Positions 38,288 to 47,023 of a stretch of DNA of 64,000 nucleotides are shown here, piece after piece. Source of the DNA: Hyphomicrobium sp. (GTDB lineage: Bacteria; Pseudomonadota; Alphaproteobacteria; Rhizobiales; Hyphomicrobiaceae); the NCBI RefSeq assembly GCF_019753045.1, contig NZ_JAIELN010000002.1, positions 186,001-250,000 of the forward strand. The letters are read 5' to 3'. The notes beneath the pieces were generated by a model. That model saw only the letters and a program-made list of their open reading frames with translations. It had not been told where the DNA came from and did no database searches. The translations under genes were made by a program, and so were the position numbers. How positions within the stretch are numbered: position 1 is the stretch's first letter; each line of letters begins with the position of its first letter.

Positions 38288-38413
38288 GAGGCGCTTTTTT
38301 TTCTTTGCAACGCGTCGGCCGAAAAAGCTTTGGTTGTTGCGAATTTTAGTCGACAACTGATTTTCTTCACTCCCTTATTGCGGGTCACTTGGGCTGATTT
38401 GGGAGTTTTTGAT

Positions 38414-38743
38414 ATGATATATCGAGGCATGACGATCGCATCATTGCTATTGCTTACGGCATCAACAAGCGTGGCTCAGGAAGTGTCCGATCTCCACGCG
38501 CAACACCGCGAACGCGGTCTCATCTGCATGATCGATCATTTCCATTATGGGTCGAGTTCGGGAATGGCCTCAAAAGCATTGGCCACCCGCGCCGCTATCC
38601 AATCCTGGGCTGACTTCGTGGATTTTGAATACGGTGCGGCGTGGACCAGTTGGGCTCGCTCTGGAACCAAGAGCATCAACTGCACCAACGGCGGAACCGG
38701 AAACTGGGGCTGCGATGTGAATGCGCGACCTTGTCGACGGTGA
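38414..38743 (+). CDS. Small exported protein of unknown function
   Basis: 109 residues. A signal peptide (MTIASLLLLTASTSVAQ) precedes a mature part with AIQSWADFVDFEYGAAWTSW, then SINCTNG and WGCDVNARPC. The W...YG..W...A....C...W.C...ARPC spacing recurs, in my recollection, in small exported proteins of Hyphomicrobiales, where it lies alone. The ATG at 38414 follows GGGAG at good spacing; 38429 is an alternative. It lies between the CDF and ZIP genes. Confidence 0.55.
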   Translation: MIYRGMTIASLLLLTASTSVAQEVSDLHAQHRERGLICMIDHFHYGSSSGMASKALATRAAIQSWADFVDFEYGAAWTSWARSGTKSINCTNGGTGNWGCDVNARPCRR

Positions 38744-38746
38744 CGC

Positions 38747-39442
38747 TCACCCCATAAGCCCGTCTAGAACGAGGAGAAGCAGAAAACCCGCGAAAAACAT
38801 CGCCGTCACCCAAGGCGCGTCGCCGCTTTCATGCGCCTCAACCAACAGCTCCTCCGTCACAAGGTAAAGCAGAGACACGAGTGCGAACGCAAAAAAGCCG
38901 CTGAGCATGACCGGAGAAAATTTTGCGACCACTCCGGCGGCGATTGTCCCCACGGGAAGCAGCATGCCGACAGCGGCTACGGTCGCAACGATGGCAATGG
39001 GCGTAACTTTTTGCTGCCCAAGCTTGAGTGTGAGCGACAATCCGAGAAATAGAACTTCAAGTGTGAGTGCGACTGTCAGTAGGACGCCGACTTTTGTGCT
39101 GCCGGCAAACCCAAGTCCGAGCACGAGACCATCGATGAGGAAATCAAGAGCGACAAGCGCGGTGATGCTTGCTGGGCCGTTCACGCGCTTCCCCAAATCT
39201 TCGATCGCCAACATGACCGCAATGCCGATGCTGCCGCCTATCGCAATCGACCACACCGAGGAAGCGTGCTTGAGTTCGGGCAAGACCTCTCCCGCAGCCG
39301 CCGCAAACACAACACCGGCCGCGAAATGTTGGATCGCGCTCGAAATCAACGGGCCCGGGCGGTACCAAGCGGCGGCAAAGCAACCAACTACAGCCGCCGT
39401 TACCGGAATAAGTGAGATCAATATCGCCGTAGTTAACGACAC
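38747..39442 (-). CDS. ZIP-family metal permease
   Basis: About 231 residues and eight likely membrane helices. SAIQHFAAGVVFAAAAGEVLPEL (written in parts: IQHFAAGVVF, AAAAGEVLPEL) is the ZIP helix IV-like metal site, and LVALDFLIDGLVLGLGF the matching helix. ZIP proteins usually take Zn or related cations into the cytoplasm. The GTG at 39442 is preferred because AGGGGG precedes it; the frame extends to a GTG at 39478. Divergent from the MerR gene, it is probably controlled from the same region. Confidence 0.8.
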   Translation of the reverse strand: MSLTTAILISLIPVTAAVVGCFAAAWYRPGPLISSAIQHFAAGVVFAAAAGEVLPELKHASSVWSIAIGGSIGIAVMLAIEDLGKRVNGPASITALVALDFLIDGLVLGLGFAGSTKVGVLLTVALTLEVLFLGLSLTLKLGQQKVTPIAIVATVAAVGMLLPVGTIAAGVVAKFSPVMLSGFFAFALVSLLYLVTEELLVEAHESGDAPWVTAMFFAGFLLLLVLDGLMG

Positions 39443-39507
39443 TTCCTGCCCCCTATTGCTCTTGCCGGAACTCGGCACCTTGACCGCTCACGCGTCACTG
39501 CTACATG

Positions 39508-39525
39508 CTCTAGTACCTAGAGGAG
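39508..39525 (+). promoter_or_regulatory. Dyad operator overlapping the ribosome binding site of the MerR gene
   Basis: CTCTAG-TAC-CTAGAG at 39508-39522 is a perfect inverted repeat. The ribosome binding site GAGGAG (39520-39525) overlaps its right arm, ten bases before the ATG. The segment CCTAGAGGAGCAA is shared with the CDF promoter, which suggests binding of the same MerR protein and autoregulation. Confidence 0.5.
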
Positions 39526-39534
39526 CAAATTGAA

Positions 39535-39957
39535 ATGAATGAGGTGTCCATCGGAGAAGCCGCCAAGCTAAGCGGAGTCAAAGTCCCGACTATTCGATTT
39601 TACGAGGAAATCGGGCTGTTGCCGCGTCCCGCGCGGACCCATGCCAATCGTCGCCTGTTCGCCAACGAAGATCTCCGACGCCTGGCTTTCATTCGCCATT
39701 GTCGCGAACTCGGGTTTGAACTTGATGCGATACGTGCGCTGTTAAAGCTTCAGGATAATCCCAAGCAACCTTGCGATACGGCTGACGCTCTCGCGCGAGA
39801 AAGATTGGAAGAAGTGGAGCGGCGCTTACGCAGCCTCAGAGCTTTGCAAAAAGAGCTTAAGCGCATGATCGATGGCTGTGGCCACGGAGAACTCAACGAG
39901 TGCCGTGTCATCGAAGTTTTGGCAGATCACGCAAAGTGCATGCACGAAAGCCACTAG
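39535..39957 (+). CDS. MerR-family metal-responsive regulator (ZntR/CadR-like)
   Basis: 140 residues. The winged helix-turn-helix (VSIGEAAKLSGVKVPTIRFY) is followed by a dimerisation helix. Metal-binding candidates are Cys80 (PKQPCDTAD), Cys115 and Cys123 (DGCGHGELNEC) and Cys135 (AKCMH), a layout close to ZntR (Cys79, 114/115, 124). It would bend the DNA of long-spacer promoters when bound to Zn, Cd, Pb or Co. Its likely targets are the CDF promoter at 38257 and its own. Confidence 0.88.
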   Translation: MNEVSIGEAAKLSGVKVPTIRFYEEIGLLPRPARTHANRRLFANEDLRRLAFIRHCRELGFELDAIRALLKLQDNPKQPCDTADALARERLEEVERRLRSLRALQKELKRMIDGCGHGELNECRVIEVLADHAKCMHESH

Positions 39958-40045
39958 TCAAAAAGACTTCGGCCCGTAATTTCTGAGCGCGCGAAGGTTC
40001 ATTACCAATTTGATGCGGATTATAATTACATTGGGAAATGATGAT

Positions 40046-40306
40046 ATGAAGGTAACATTGGAGGACGTACAGCAGAAATTTGAAGCTCTATGTAGTGGGT
40101 CCGAATCCCGTGAAGATATTGCGAAATTGCTGTCCGTGTAATGATGGCCAACGATGATAGAACTTTGCAGATGGGGGCAAGCTCATGAGAGAAAAATTTG
40201 GGATGCAATTCTCTATCTGAGTGGCATTGACCTTCAGGATAGGCCAGACCACTACTTGCACTCAGGTGACGACTTTGTGGAGACTCGAAAAAAAATGGGT
40301 CTCTAG
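40046..40306 (+). pseudogene. Broken gene for a small immunity-like protein
   Basis: MKVTLEDVQQKFEALCSGSE and then SREDIAKLLSV end in TAA-TGA at 40139-40144. The sequence continues in another frame as MMANDDRTLQMGAS and then, back in the first frame, as KIWDAILYLSGIDLQDRPDH, ending GLYLHSGDDFVETRKKMGL-like at 40304-40306. The '.LSG.DLQ....YLHS.EDF' ending resembles small immunity-type proteins. Two compensating frameshifts explain the pattern. The frame assignment in the middle is by eye. Confidence 0.45.
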
Positions 40307-41088
40307 AAATGGCTTGCAGCAGGCGTGGTTGTCCCACCTGAAAGACAAAGATCCGGGACCGAAACCATCGCGTAGGCTATCACCTCAAAGGCGGAACTCG
40401 GCGCGTACGAGAGGCCGAGAAGGGATCTCACCTATCCTCTTTATGTCCGGTCAAGCGTGCGCGCACAGGAGGGTTTTTTGCGTGTCAATGTCGGAGGACC
40501 GAGTTATCGCAAGCCCGAACTTGCGAATCGCCAAAACGTGAGACGGTGGCGATCGAAGTCGTAAACAACCACACGCCGAAACGTCACTTATTTGGAATTA
40601 AGAAAGATACTTCACCGATTGTTTGCGATGCATGGCCGTAAAGCTGAGATACTCAATTGTGAGGTGCTCGGCCTTATGCGTTTGGACGAACTGGTAGAGA
40701 GCCAGCATAGTCAACTGAACTTCTTTACGTTGCTCAATGGCCCACGCCAGATGTTCGATGCTGGGCTTCTTTTTGAGCTCTGTCTCCAGCATGTTTTCTT
40801 CCGGTTTTGTCATTTGCCGTTCTCGCTTCCTAAGCGGCTACCGAAGATTGGGGCTCGCATCGAATTCAGCAACTCCAAAGTCAAAGGCGTAGCCCTATCG
40901 TGTCGCTGAAGGCTACATCAATGTCGTATGGCCAGTCATGGCCACGCAAGCACGAGCTCGAGGGCTACAACATCGAGCGACTCTGATTGTTAGGCGTGCG
41001 CCGAGGTCACCGACTTATAGTAGTATCGACTGAGAGTTCACATAGATGGTGCAGACTTTGAAGCAAAATTCTATGGCACCATCGCAAA
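40307..41088. other. Gene-poor, decayed region
   Basis: About 780 bases of AT-richer sequence with only broken frames. One minus-strand frame at 40598-40813 could encode 71 residues (MTKPEENMLETELKKKPSIE...). It has a plausible amphipathic composition but no recognised family, and a weak ribosome binding site. I rate it as 0.3 likely to be real. No repeat or RNA was seen. Confidence 0.4.
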
Positions 41089-41433
41089 TCATCCCTCTAC
41101 CAACTGCCGGTTTTCTCTGAAGCTCGCTTTTAAATGGCTGACGACATGTTCAATGAGCGCCGGCTTCTTTGCGCTCTTGAGCGGGATGGTATCCGCGTCA
41201 AAATCGTACGCATAGATGATCGAGAAAAGCTGGTCGTTGGTCAGCTTCCCGAGGTTCTTGCGGGTGGCAGCCTCACCCTCCCTCCCAAACATCTCAAACG
41301 GTTTGATGGTTGGCTTGTTGAGTAACCCCGCGAGTCGTTCAGCGAACGCTTTCGCCACTTGCGGCTTCTCCGTAATGATCTCGCCGACAAGGCGCAGTAC
41401 TTCGTTGGTGACGTCGGTGGGTTCCTTGTTCAT
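41089..41433 (-). CDS. Small partner protein downstream of the ParA-like ATPase
   Basis: 114 residues from an ATG at 41433 with GAGGGGAG directly upstream. N-terminal helix MNKEPTDVTNEVLRLVGEII, then KPTIKPFEMFGREGEAATRK and a C-terminal SAKKPALIEHVVSHLKASFR. It starts seven bases after the ParA stop, so the two are co-transcribed. In position it is where a ParB/ParG-type partner would lie, but it has no recognised ParB or ribbon-helix-helix motif. The role is unknown. Confidence 0.6.
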   Translation of the reverse strand: MNKEPTDVTNEVLRLVGEIITEKPQVAKAFAERLAGLLNKPTIKPFEMFGREGEAATRKNLGKLTNDQLFSIIYAYDFDADTIPLKSAKKPALIEHVVSHLKASFRENRQLVEG

Positions 41434-41440
41434 GCTCCCC

Positions 41441-42331
41441 TCAATTGATCGCTGTCCATACTGCTTTGGCAACGGCCTTCGCGTTGGCTTTAGCCTTCCC
41501 GTACTTCGTATCGAACGTCGGTGACTTACCCCTGAACTCCGACGCTTGGGCGAATGCCTCATGATGGGTGATCTCACTGTCGAGCAACCGGAAGCGCACG
41601 CCGAAATCCTTGTTGAGGGCTGCTGCGTAGCCATTGATCTTATCGATGGTCTTGCCGTGGCTCAGCCATTTCTTCTGATATTTGCTCAACATGATGACGA
41701 GGTTTTGCTTGGCGGCCGGTGACAGCAGGTTGTTGCTGTGGACGCGGCCGACAAACTCCCGGAAGCCAATGGTCGATAGGTCCTCGGGCACGACGGGTAA
41801 GAATACGTAATCGGCGGCGAGGAGAGCCACCTCGGTGAAGATATTCATGGCCGGCGGCGTGTCGAAGATAACCACCTCGTATTGTCCGCTCAGCGCTTCT
41901 AAATCGGCCTTGAGGCGCTTAAGCAAATCTGCACGTACCGAGGACAGCTCGCGGCCAAGGTCCGCGCAGCGGCGTACGATCGCGCGGTCAGTGTCGATCA
42001 CGCGGGTGGCAGAAGGTACAGCGTGTACGTGTCCAGGGTTTCTGACCTTACCAAGTGAAAGGTGGCCGGTGGGCCGGGCGATGAAGTCCTTGAGAGTAGC
42101 GTGATTGGCGTTGATCGCTCCAAGAAAGTACTGATCGATGGTGTGGTTGTTCTTCCGGAGCTTTTCGCGCAGATCCTCGGCCATCAGAACTGTCGTCATA
42201 TTAGCTTGGGGATCGAGGTCAATGCACAGCACGCGCTGTCCGTTGAAAGTTGCCAAACCTTCTGCCATTAGGACTGCCGCTGTGGTCTTGCCGACGCCAC
42301 CCTTGCTGTTGGCCGATACGATGACCTTCAT
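41441..42331 (-). CDS. ParA-like ATPase
   Basis: About 296 residues. A deviant Walker A SANSKGGVGKTT near the N-terminus, Walker A' region CIDLDPQANMT and Walker B VVIFDTPPAM define a ParA/MinD family ATPase that forms DNA- or membrane-bound dimers. The long insert after the first motif (KNNHTIDQYFLGAINANHAT) is a ParA feature. The ATG at 42331 overlaps the upstream stop (ATGA); an ATG at 42343 is in frame but has no spacing for a ribosome binding site. It acts in segregation, positioning or conflict systems; on this chromosomal island it is likely a plasmid or ICE remnant. Confidence 0.88.
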   Translation of the reverse strand: MKVIVSANSKGGVGKTTAAVLMAEGLATFNGQRVLCIDLDPQANMTTVLMAEDLREKLRKNNHTIDQYFLGAINANHATLKDFIARPTGHLSLGKVRNPGHVHAVPSATRVIDTDRAIVRRCADLGRELSSVRADLLKRLKADLEALSGQYEVVIFDTPPAMNIFTEVALLAADYVFLPVVPEDLSTIGFREFVGRVHSNNLLSPAAKQNLVIMLSKYQKKWLSHGKTIDKINGYAAALNKDFGVRFRLLDSEITHHEAFAQASEFRGKSPTFDTKYGKAKANAKAVAKAVWTAIN

Positions 42332-42927
42332 GCTCTGTGCCATCCTTCAATGACCTGGCGGCCACCTTCGGTCACGCGATTCACAATGAACCTCTCGGTG
42401 TTGGGCCCATAGGGGTTGGAGACGACCGGTCTCAGGTACACGTGAAAAGAATCCAAGTGGTCGGCGTGATCGAAAACGACAAAGCCAACCCCGTGCTTGG
42501 TGCACTCTGCGACAACATCGTAGAAGCTCGCCTTTTCGCGTTCATCAGAGGGGTAGTGCATCACCAAATAGGAATAATGAGCCCACTTTTGATAGTAACT
42601 CGCCTCGAGAGCACCGATGAGGGAGTTCTTCACGTCGGTACGGAAGCGTTTGACCTGGAAAGCGTGCAGCTCAAGGATTGACGTGTTTAGATACTTAAGG
42701 CGGTGCATCGTGATGCCGATGAAGTCTGGCCGCGAGAAGGGGCCGAGGGCGTCACCGCTGTTGTATCGCCATGACTCGTCAACGAAATACCGATCGCGAT
42801 CTACGGTGATGCCATGCTCGCGCGTAAAGCGATCCGAAAGGTAGAGGTTCACCCCGCCATAGAGGGGGTATTCATACTCATGGTCTGTGCCGGCCAATGT
42901 TGGATGCATACAAGCAGCATTTCCCAA
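42328..42927 (-). CDS. PD-(D/E)XK nuclease-like protein upstream of ParA
   Basis: 199 residues. SRPDFIGITMH (Asp68) and then LELHAFQVKR (Gln91-x-Lys93) form a D-QxK pair, followed by GALEASYYQKWAHYSYLVMH. That sequence order resembles the C-terminal nuclease-like domain of HrgA-type proteins. No N-terminal DNA-binding domain is present. The TTG at 42927 follows AAGG at good spacing; an ATG at 42909 is the alternative. It overlaps parA by four bases, so the nuclease-like gene, parA and the small gene form one operon. Activity is inferred only. Confidence 0.6.
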   Translation of the reverse strand: MGNAACMHPTLAGTDHEYEYPLYGGVNLYLSDRFTREHGITVDRDRYFVDESWRYNSGDALGPFSRPDFIGITMHRLKYLNTSILELHAFQVKRFRTDVKNSLIGALEASYYQKWAHYSYLVMHYPSDEREKASFYDVVAECTKHGVGFVVFDHADHLDSFHVYLRPVVSNPYGPNTERFIVNRVTEGGRQVIEGWHRA

Positions 42928-43165
42928 ATTTCACCTTCGCGACAATATCTTGGCCTTGCACAATTGGCTAAGGGAGATCCCGCACGCTTTGCCTCCATTT
43001 TGTCCGACTATTGTTCCCAGATTAGCTGTTCGCTACCTAACGCGGGCTGCGGAGTCCATCTCAATAATCCGAAAACTTAAACACTCGTCTTCAGCCGCTG
43101 ATGATCCGAGTTAAATCACTAACTCGCTGACAGAGCGATTAACCGATATTTCGAAGTTAGCCGCC

Positions 43166-43330
43166 GCAGCGAAAACGAGTCTGGACTTCAGCCGGAAAGC
43201 ACGCATTGGTCTGGGATATCGGCAGCCGACACGTTGGCTTGCTGAAAACTAAGGAATCACCTCGCGCCGCGGGGCTTCGGGTACTGGAAGCGTCAATTGG
43301 GACGCCGCCTATCCTGGAGTCATACAAATG
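43166..43330 (+). repeat. Degenerate copy of the DUF3489 leader (copy A)
   Basis: Shares with 61157-61327 the blocks GCAGCGAAAAC, ACGCATTGG, GCCGAC and GCGGGGCTTCGGGT, in the same order and orientation, ending a few bases before an ATG. The central CCTCGCG...GCGGGGC part can form a short stem-loop in both copies (43260-43282 here). It is the older or more decayed copy. Confidence 0.65.
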
Positions 43331-43753
43331 TCGATCGCTGATATCGAATCCACGCCAAAATCAAAGACCTCAGCACAGAAGTCACACGTACAGAACACCA
43401 CGCGCCTCGTCGTTGATATCATCGAACAATCCGTCGACGAGCACCGAGTCCTGAATAAATTTGGCAGTAAAGGCCTTGCGTTTTCACTTTTCCGCTCTTT
43501 TCGGCCATTTCTCGTTTTTTCAGCTGAAAGTCGACTAGGGCGTAAAGGTGGTAGATTGATGCTGTGCTTTTGCAAAGCCGAGAACGCCAATATCGGAACT
43601 TTGAGGGGCCGTTATCCCGCATCAAGTTACGTTTGTCGTTACGGCGTCCTTCGAAAAAAAACTCAGAAACGAGCGATTGAAATGGCGAGGTTGCCGAAAT
43701 TTCGCTCGATCGAAAATTTCAAGCGACTGGGCTTTGCCCACGGCCGCGCTTAG
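43328..43753 (+). pseudogene. Broken start of a DUF3489-like gene
   Basis: The ATG at 43328 lies at the same place after the leader as the intact DUF3489 gene at 61325. It encodes an Ala/Lys/Ser/Thr-rich start (MSIADIESTPKSKTSAQKSH) like that gene's start. The conserved C-terminal helix-turn-helix part does not follow; later residues look random. I read it as a decayed paralogue. Confidence 0.35.
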
Positions 43754-44337
43754 TAATACGGCTGCAATAGCGAGGCGTAAGAGTACAGTCCGGCGTCGAT
43801 CTTGAGCGGTCAAGTTTTTTTCCTTGCGGTGCCAGTTGCTCCTTCGAATTTGAGCGATGCCGAGTTATAGCTGGAATTTATCGGAAACTTGATCGGCCCG
43901 TACACAGGAATCCGAATCGACATTCGCGCCAGGACCAGCGCCTATTCTCGATTGGATATCTACGGAAAAGTTTGTAGTCGACGATGCCTATCGGAGACAT
44001 GTCAGGCGCCGACGGCTTAACAATGTGGACGGAATAGGGTTCGATTGATCGCCTCAAAGGCCCGAGCGCTCTAGGCTTTCATATTTTTCCGATGAATCCA
44101 AACACGGAAACAAGCGTCGCGAGCACCTGGCTTCGAATAAAGTGAGCGCGTTTCATCGTTTCTATTATCACGCAGGCTGATTTGGTTAGATTTTTTAGTT
44201 CGTTGCCGCCCCCTAACGGCTGAACCATAACGCCGAGCCATAGCGGCTTGACTTGCTCGATCGTTACCGGTGATCGCCATTCACCTTTAATGAGAGCGAT
44301 CAGCACAACGTGCATTTGTCATAACAGGTGGGGACCA

Positions 44338-45147
44338 ATGAAGATTTGGACGCTTCTGACGGCGGCGCTTTCAACTGTCGCAGCAGTAACGACAGCGCAT
44401 GCCGGAACAAAATTCGTCATCGGCGCGACCGCCGTGCCGCACGCTGAGATCCTCGAGTTCGTCAAGCCGATCGTAGCCAAGGAAGGCGTGGATCTAGATA
44501 TCCGTGTTTTCTCGGACTACATACAGCCTAACGCGCAGCTCGTCTCGAAAGAGCTCGACGGTAACTATTATCAGTACCGTCCATTCCTCAACGATTATAA
44601 TCGTGAGCGAGGCACTAACCTTGTGCCGATCGTTCCCGTGCACATCGAGCCGTTTGTCGCCTACTCAACGAAGATTACTTCCGTTGACCAACTCAAGGAT
44701 GGCGCGACTGTTGCCATTCCCAACGATCCAGTCAATGGAGGCCGTGGTCTTCTGCTGCTGCAAAAGATTGGCGTGATCAAACTTAAGGGCAAGCCGGAAC
44801 TCGAGAGCCCCGAGGATCCGCTGCCGACACTCAAGGACATCTTGGAGAACCCGAAGCACCTCAAGATCACTGAACTTGAATCGGCGTTATTGCCTCGGGC
44901 CTTGGAGCAAGTCGAGCTCGCTGCACTCAACGGCAACTATGTTTTCGAGTCGAAGCTCCCGCTGGAAAAATCACTCTACATCGACCGTGGACAGGACGGC
45001 CGAAACATCTGGGGAGAATATCTTGTCGTGCGTCCGGAGGATAAGGACCGTGCCGAGGTGAAAATCATCGCTAAGGCCCTAAATAGCGATGCAACGCGCG
45101 AGTTCATCAAAGCCCACTACCAGGGCCAGATCTATCCGGCATTCTAA
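44338..45147 (+). CDS. metQ: MetQ/NlpA-family substrate-binding protein
   Basis: 269 residues. A plain Sec signal peptide (MKIWTLLTAALSTVAAVTTA, cleavage after HAG-like site) and no lipobox cysteine, unlike most MetQ. The family core is clear: VIGATAVPHAEILEFVKPIV, DYIQPNAQLVSKELDGNYYQ, VAIPNDPVNGGRGLLLLQKI and the binding-site stretch ALNGNYVFESKL. It binds methionine or a related small organic molecule for the MetNI importer directly downstream. The ATG at 44338 follows GGTGGGG. In this setting the ligand may be an organosulfur compound other than methionine. Confidence 0.88.
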   Translation: MKIWTLLTAALSTVAAVTTAHAGTKFVIGATAVPHAEILEFVKPIVAKEGVDLDIRVFSDYIQPNAQLVSKELDGNYYQYRPFLNDYNRERGTNLVPIVPVHIEPFVAYSTKITSVDQLKDGATVAIPNDPVNGGRGLLLLQKIGVIKLKGKPELESPEDPLPTLKDILENPKHLKITELESALLPRALEQVELAALNGNYVFESKLPLEKSLYIDRGQDGRNIWGEYLVVRPEDKDRAEVKIIAKALNSDATREFIKAHYQGQIYPAF

Positions 45148-45237
45148 TCGCAAGCGACACCGCAAGAGCAGGGCGGGCATCCTCCGCCTGCTCTTTGCGC
45201 GATTCCAGATGCGCGACATCCATCAATAGGGGCAGGA

Positions 45238-46302
45238 GTGAACAGCCAGCCATCTCAGCCGATCGTCAGCCTCAGAGGCGTCTCTAAGGATTTTCTTGTC
45301 GGAGGACGAGCGGCGACCGCGCTTCGCGATATCAATCTCGATATTCAACGCGGCGAAATTTTCAGCATCATCGGCTCGTCCGGCGCCGGAAAATCGACGC
45401 TGGTGCGGCTCATTAATCTATTGGAGCGGCCGACCGCAGGCGAAATTGCCTTCAAGGGCAAGCCCATCACGCTTGTCAAAGGCGAGGAACTTAGAACAAT
45501 CCGCCGCAGCATCGGCATGGTCTTTCAGCACTTCAATCTTCTCTCGGCAAAGACCGTCGCCGAGAACGTGGCTTTTCCACTTAAGCTTTCGGGCGTGCGG
45601 AGCAGCAGCGTGATTGCCGAGCGCGTAAGCAAGCTCCTTGCGCGCGTCGGACTCCAGGATCATGTGGCGAAATATCCAAAGCAACTGTCTGGCGGGCAGA
45701 AGCAGCGTGTCGGCATCGCACGCGCTTTGGCTCTGCAGCCCGACGTCCTCTTGTGCGATGAGGCGACCAGCGCACTTGACCCGCAGACGACGCGGTCAGT
45801 CTTGAAGCTTCTGGCTGAGATCAACCGAGATCTCGGCATCACCATCGTTCTGATCACGCACGAGATGGACGTGGTACGTCAGATCTCACACCGGGTGGCC
45901 GTGCTAGATCATGGTCAGATCGTCGAACACGGGCGCGTCGAAGACGTATTCCTCCACCCTAGTCACTCTAAGACTCGCGAGCTCGTGCACGAAGCGGAGC
46001 CTGAGAACGATGAATTGAACTTGGGTAGCATCCCGCGCGGACAGATTTATCGTCTCACGTTCGTTGGGAAGAGGGCCCACACTCCCATTCTAGGCACCGT
46101 CGCTCGCGAGTTCGGCATCGACTATGTCATAACCGGCGGCCGCGTCGGCACGATCCGCGATGTGCCGTATGCGCAGCTTACGATATCGTTCACGGACGGC
46201 AACGTGCACGGTGCCATCGCGCGTCTGCGCGCGAGCGGCGTGTCGGCGGAACACCTGAACGGCGCCAATTCCGAGGCGCCGTTGAAAGCAACGGCAACGT
46301 GA
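45238..46302 (+). CDS. metN: MetN-type ABC transporter ATP-binding protein
   Basis: 354 residues with a GTG start. Walker A GSSGAGKST (residues 46-54), LSGGQKQRVGIARALALQPD signature, Walker B DVLLCDEATSALD, and a C-terminal NIL domain (VGKRAHTPILGTVAREFGID) that in MetN binds ligand and inhibits transport. It energises import by MetI. It lies between metQ and metI, seven bases before the latter. Confidence 0.93.
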   Translation: MNSQPSQPIVSLRGVSKDFLVGGRAATALRDINLDIQRGEIFSIIGSSGAGKSTLVRLINLLERPTAGEIAFKGKPITLVKGEELRTIRRSIGMVFQHFNLLSAKTVAENVAFPLKLSGVRSSSVIAERVSKLLARVGLQDHVAKYPKQLSGGQKQRVGIARALALQPDVLLCDEATSALDPQTTRSVLKLLAEINRDLGITIVLITHEMDVVRQISHRVAVLDHGQIVEHGRVEDVFLHPSHSKTRELVHEAEPENDELNLGSIPRGQIYRLTFVGKRAHTPILGTVAREFGIDYVITGGRVGTIRDVPYAQLTISFTDGNVHGAIARLRASGVSAEHLNGANSEAPLKATAT

Positions 46303-46311
46303 GGTTTATCG

Positions 46312-46971
46312 GTGATTCTGCACTCCATCGGCTGGGACGATATCTTGCAGGCAACGCTGGCGACGCTCGCCATGCTCGGAGGTTCGCTGTTTTTCACGGT
46401 GCTGCTCGGGCTGCCGCTCGGCATTCTGCTCTTCCTGACCGGGCGCACACAGCTACTGGATCAAACGTTCGCTTACGGCCTGTTGTCCGTTGTGTTGAAC
46501 ACCATACGATCGGTCCCCTTCATTATTCTTCTCATTCTGCTGATGCCGGTTACCGTGCTCCTCACTGGCACGTCACTCGGCGTCCGCGGGGTGATCCCTC
46601 CGCTCGTCATCGGCACGGCGCCTTTTTTCGCCCGTCTTGTCGAGACAGCACTGCGCGAGGTTGATCGCGGTGTCATCGAAGCGACGCAGGCTATGGGAGG
46701 ATCCGTCTCCCAAATTGTTTTCCGCGCTCTTCTGCCCGAAGCCTTGCCAGGACTGATCGCCAGTGTGACCGTGACGGCCGTTGTCCTCGTCGATTACACG
46801 GCGATGTCAGGAGCGATTGGGGGCGGCGGGCTCGGGGACCTGGCGATCCGTTATGGCTACCAGCGCTTCAAGACCGACGTGATGATTGTGACTGTGGTAC
46901 TACTTATTCTTCTGGTCCAAATCCTGCAGGCCTTCGGCAATCGTCTCGTAATTCACTTCACGCGAAAATAA
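46312..46971 (+). CDS. metI: MetI-type ABC transporter permease
   Basis: 219 residues, five membrane helices. GTAPFFARLVETALREVDRG followed by VIEATQAMGGS is the EAA loop that docks to the ATPase. The GTG at 46312 follows GAGG at good spacing and lies just after the metN stop. It forms the channel for the ligand of MetQ. Confidence 0.92.
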   Translation: MILHSIGWDDILQATLATLAMLGGSLFFTVLLGLPLGILLFLTGRTQLLDQTFAYGLLSVVLNTIRSVPFIILLILLMPVTVLLTGTSLGVRGVIPPLVIGTAPFFARLVETALREVDRGVIEATQAMGGSVSQIVFRALLPEALPGLIASVTVTAVVLVDYTAMSGAIGGGGLGDLAIRYGYQRFKTDVMIVTVVLLILLVQILQAFGNRLVIHFTRK

Positions 46972-47023
46972 AGGAATCCTCCAATATTTTCGCATGAAGA
47001 GAGCCGCGCGATCGCGCCCTCTC

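Larger units (their letters stand above)
42928..44337. other. Gene-poor, decayed region
   Basis: About 1.4 kb without an intact gene. It holds a degenerate copy of the recombinase-cassette leader (43166-43330), a possible broken DUF3489 start after it, and a minus-strand frame 43622-43813 with a signal-peptide-like start (LLRLAIAAVLLSAAVGKAQS, TTG start) that may be a remnant. The rest shows nothing I can support. Confidence 0.5.

Noticed and set aside
40026-40337. 103-codon minus-strand frame
   Set aside because: Antisense to the immunity-like pseudogene; composition looks random.
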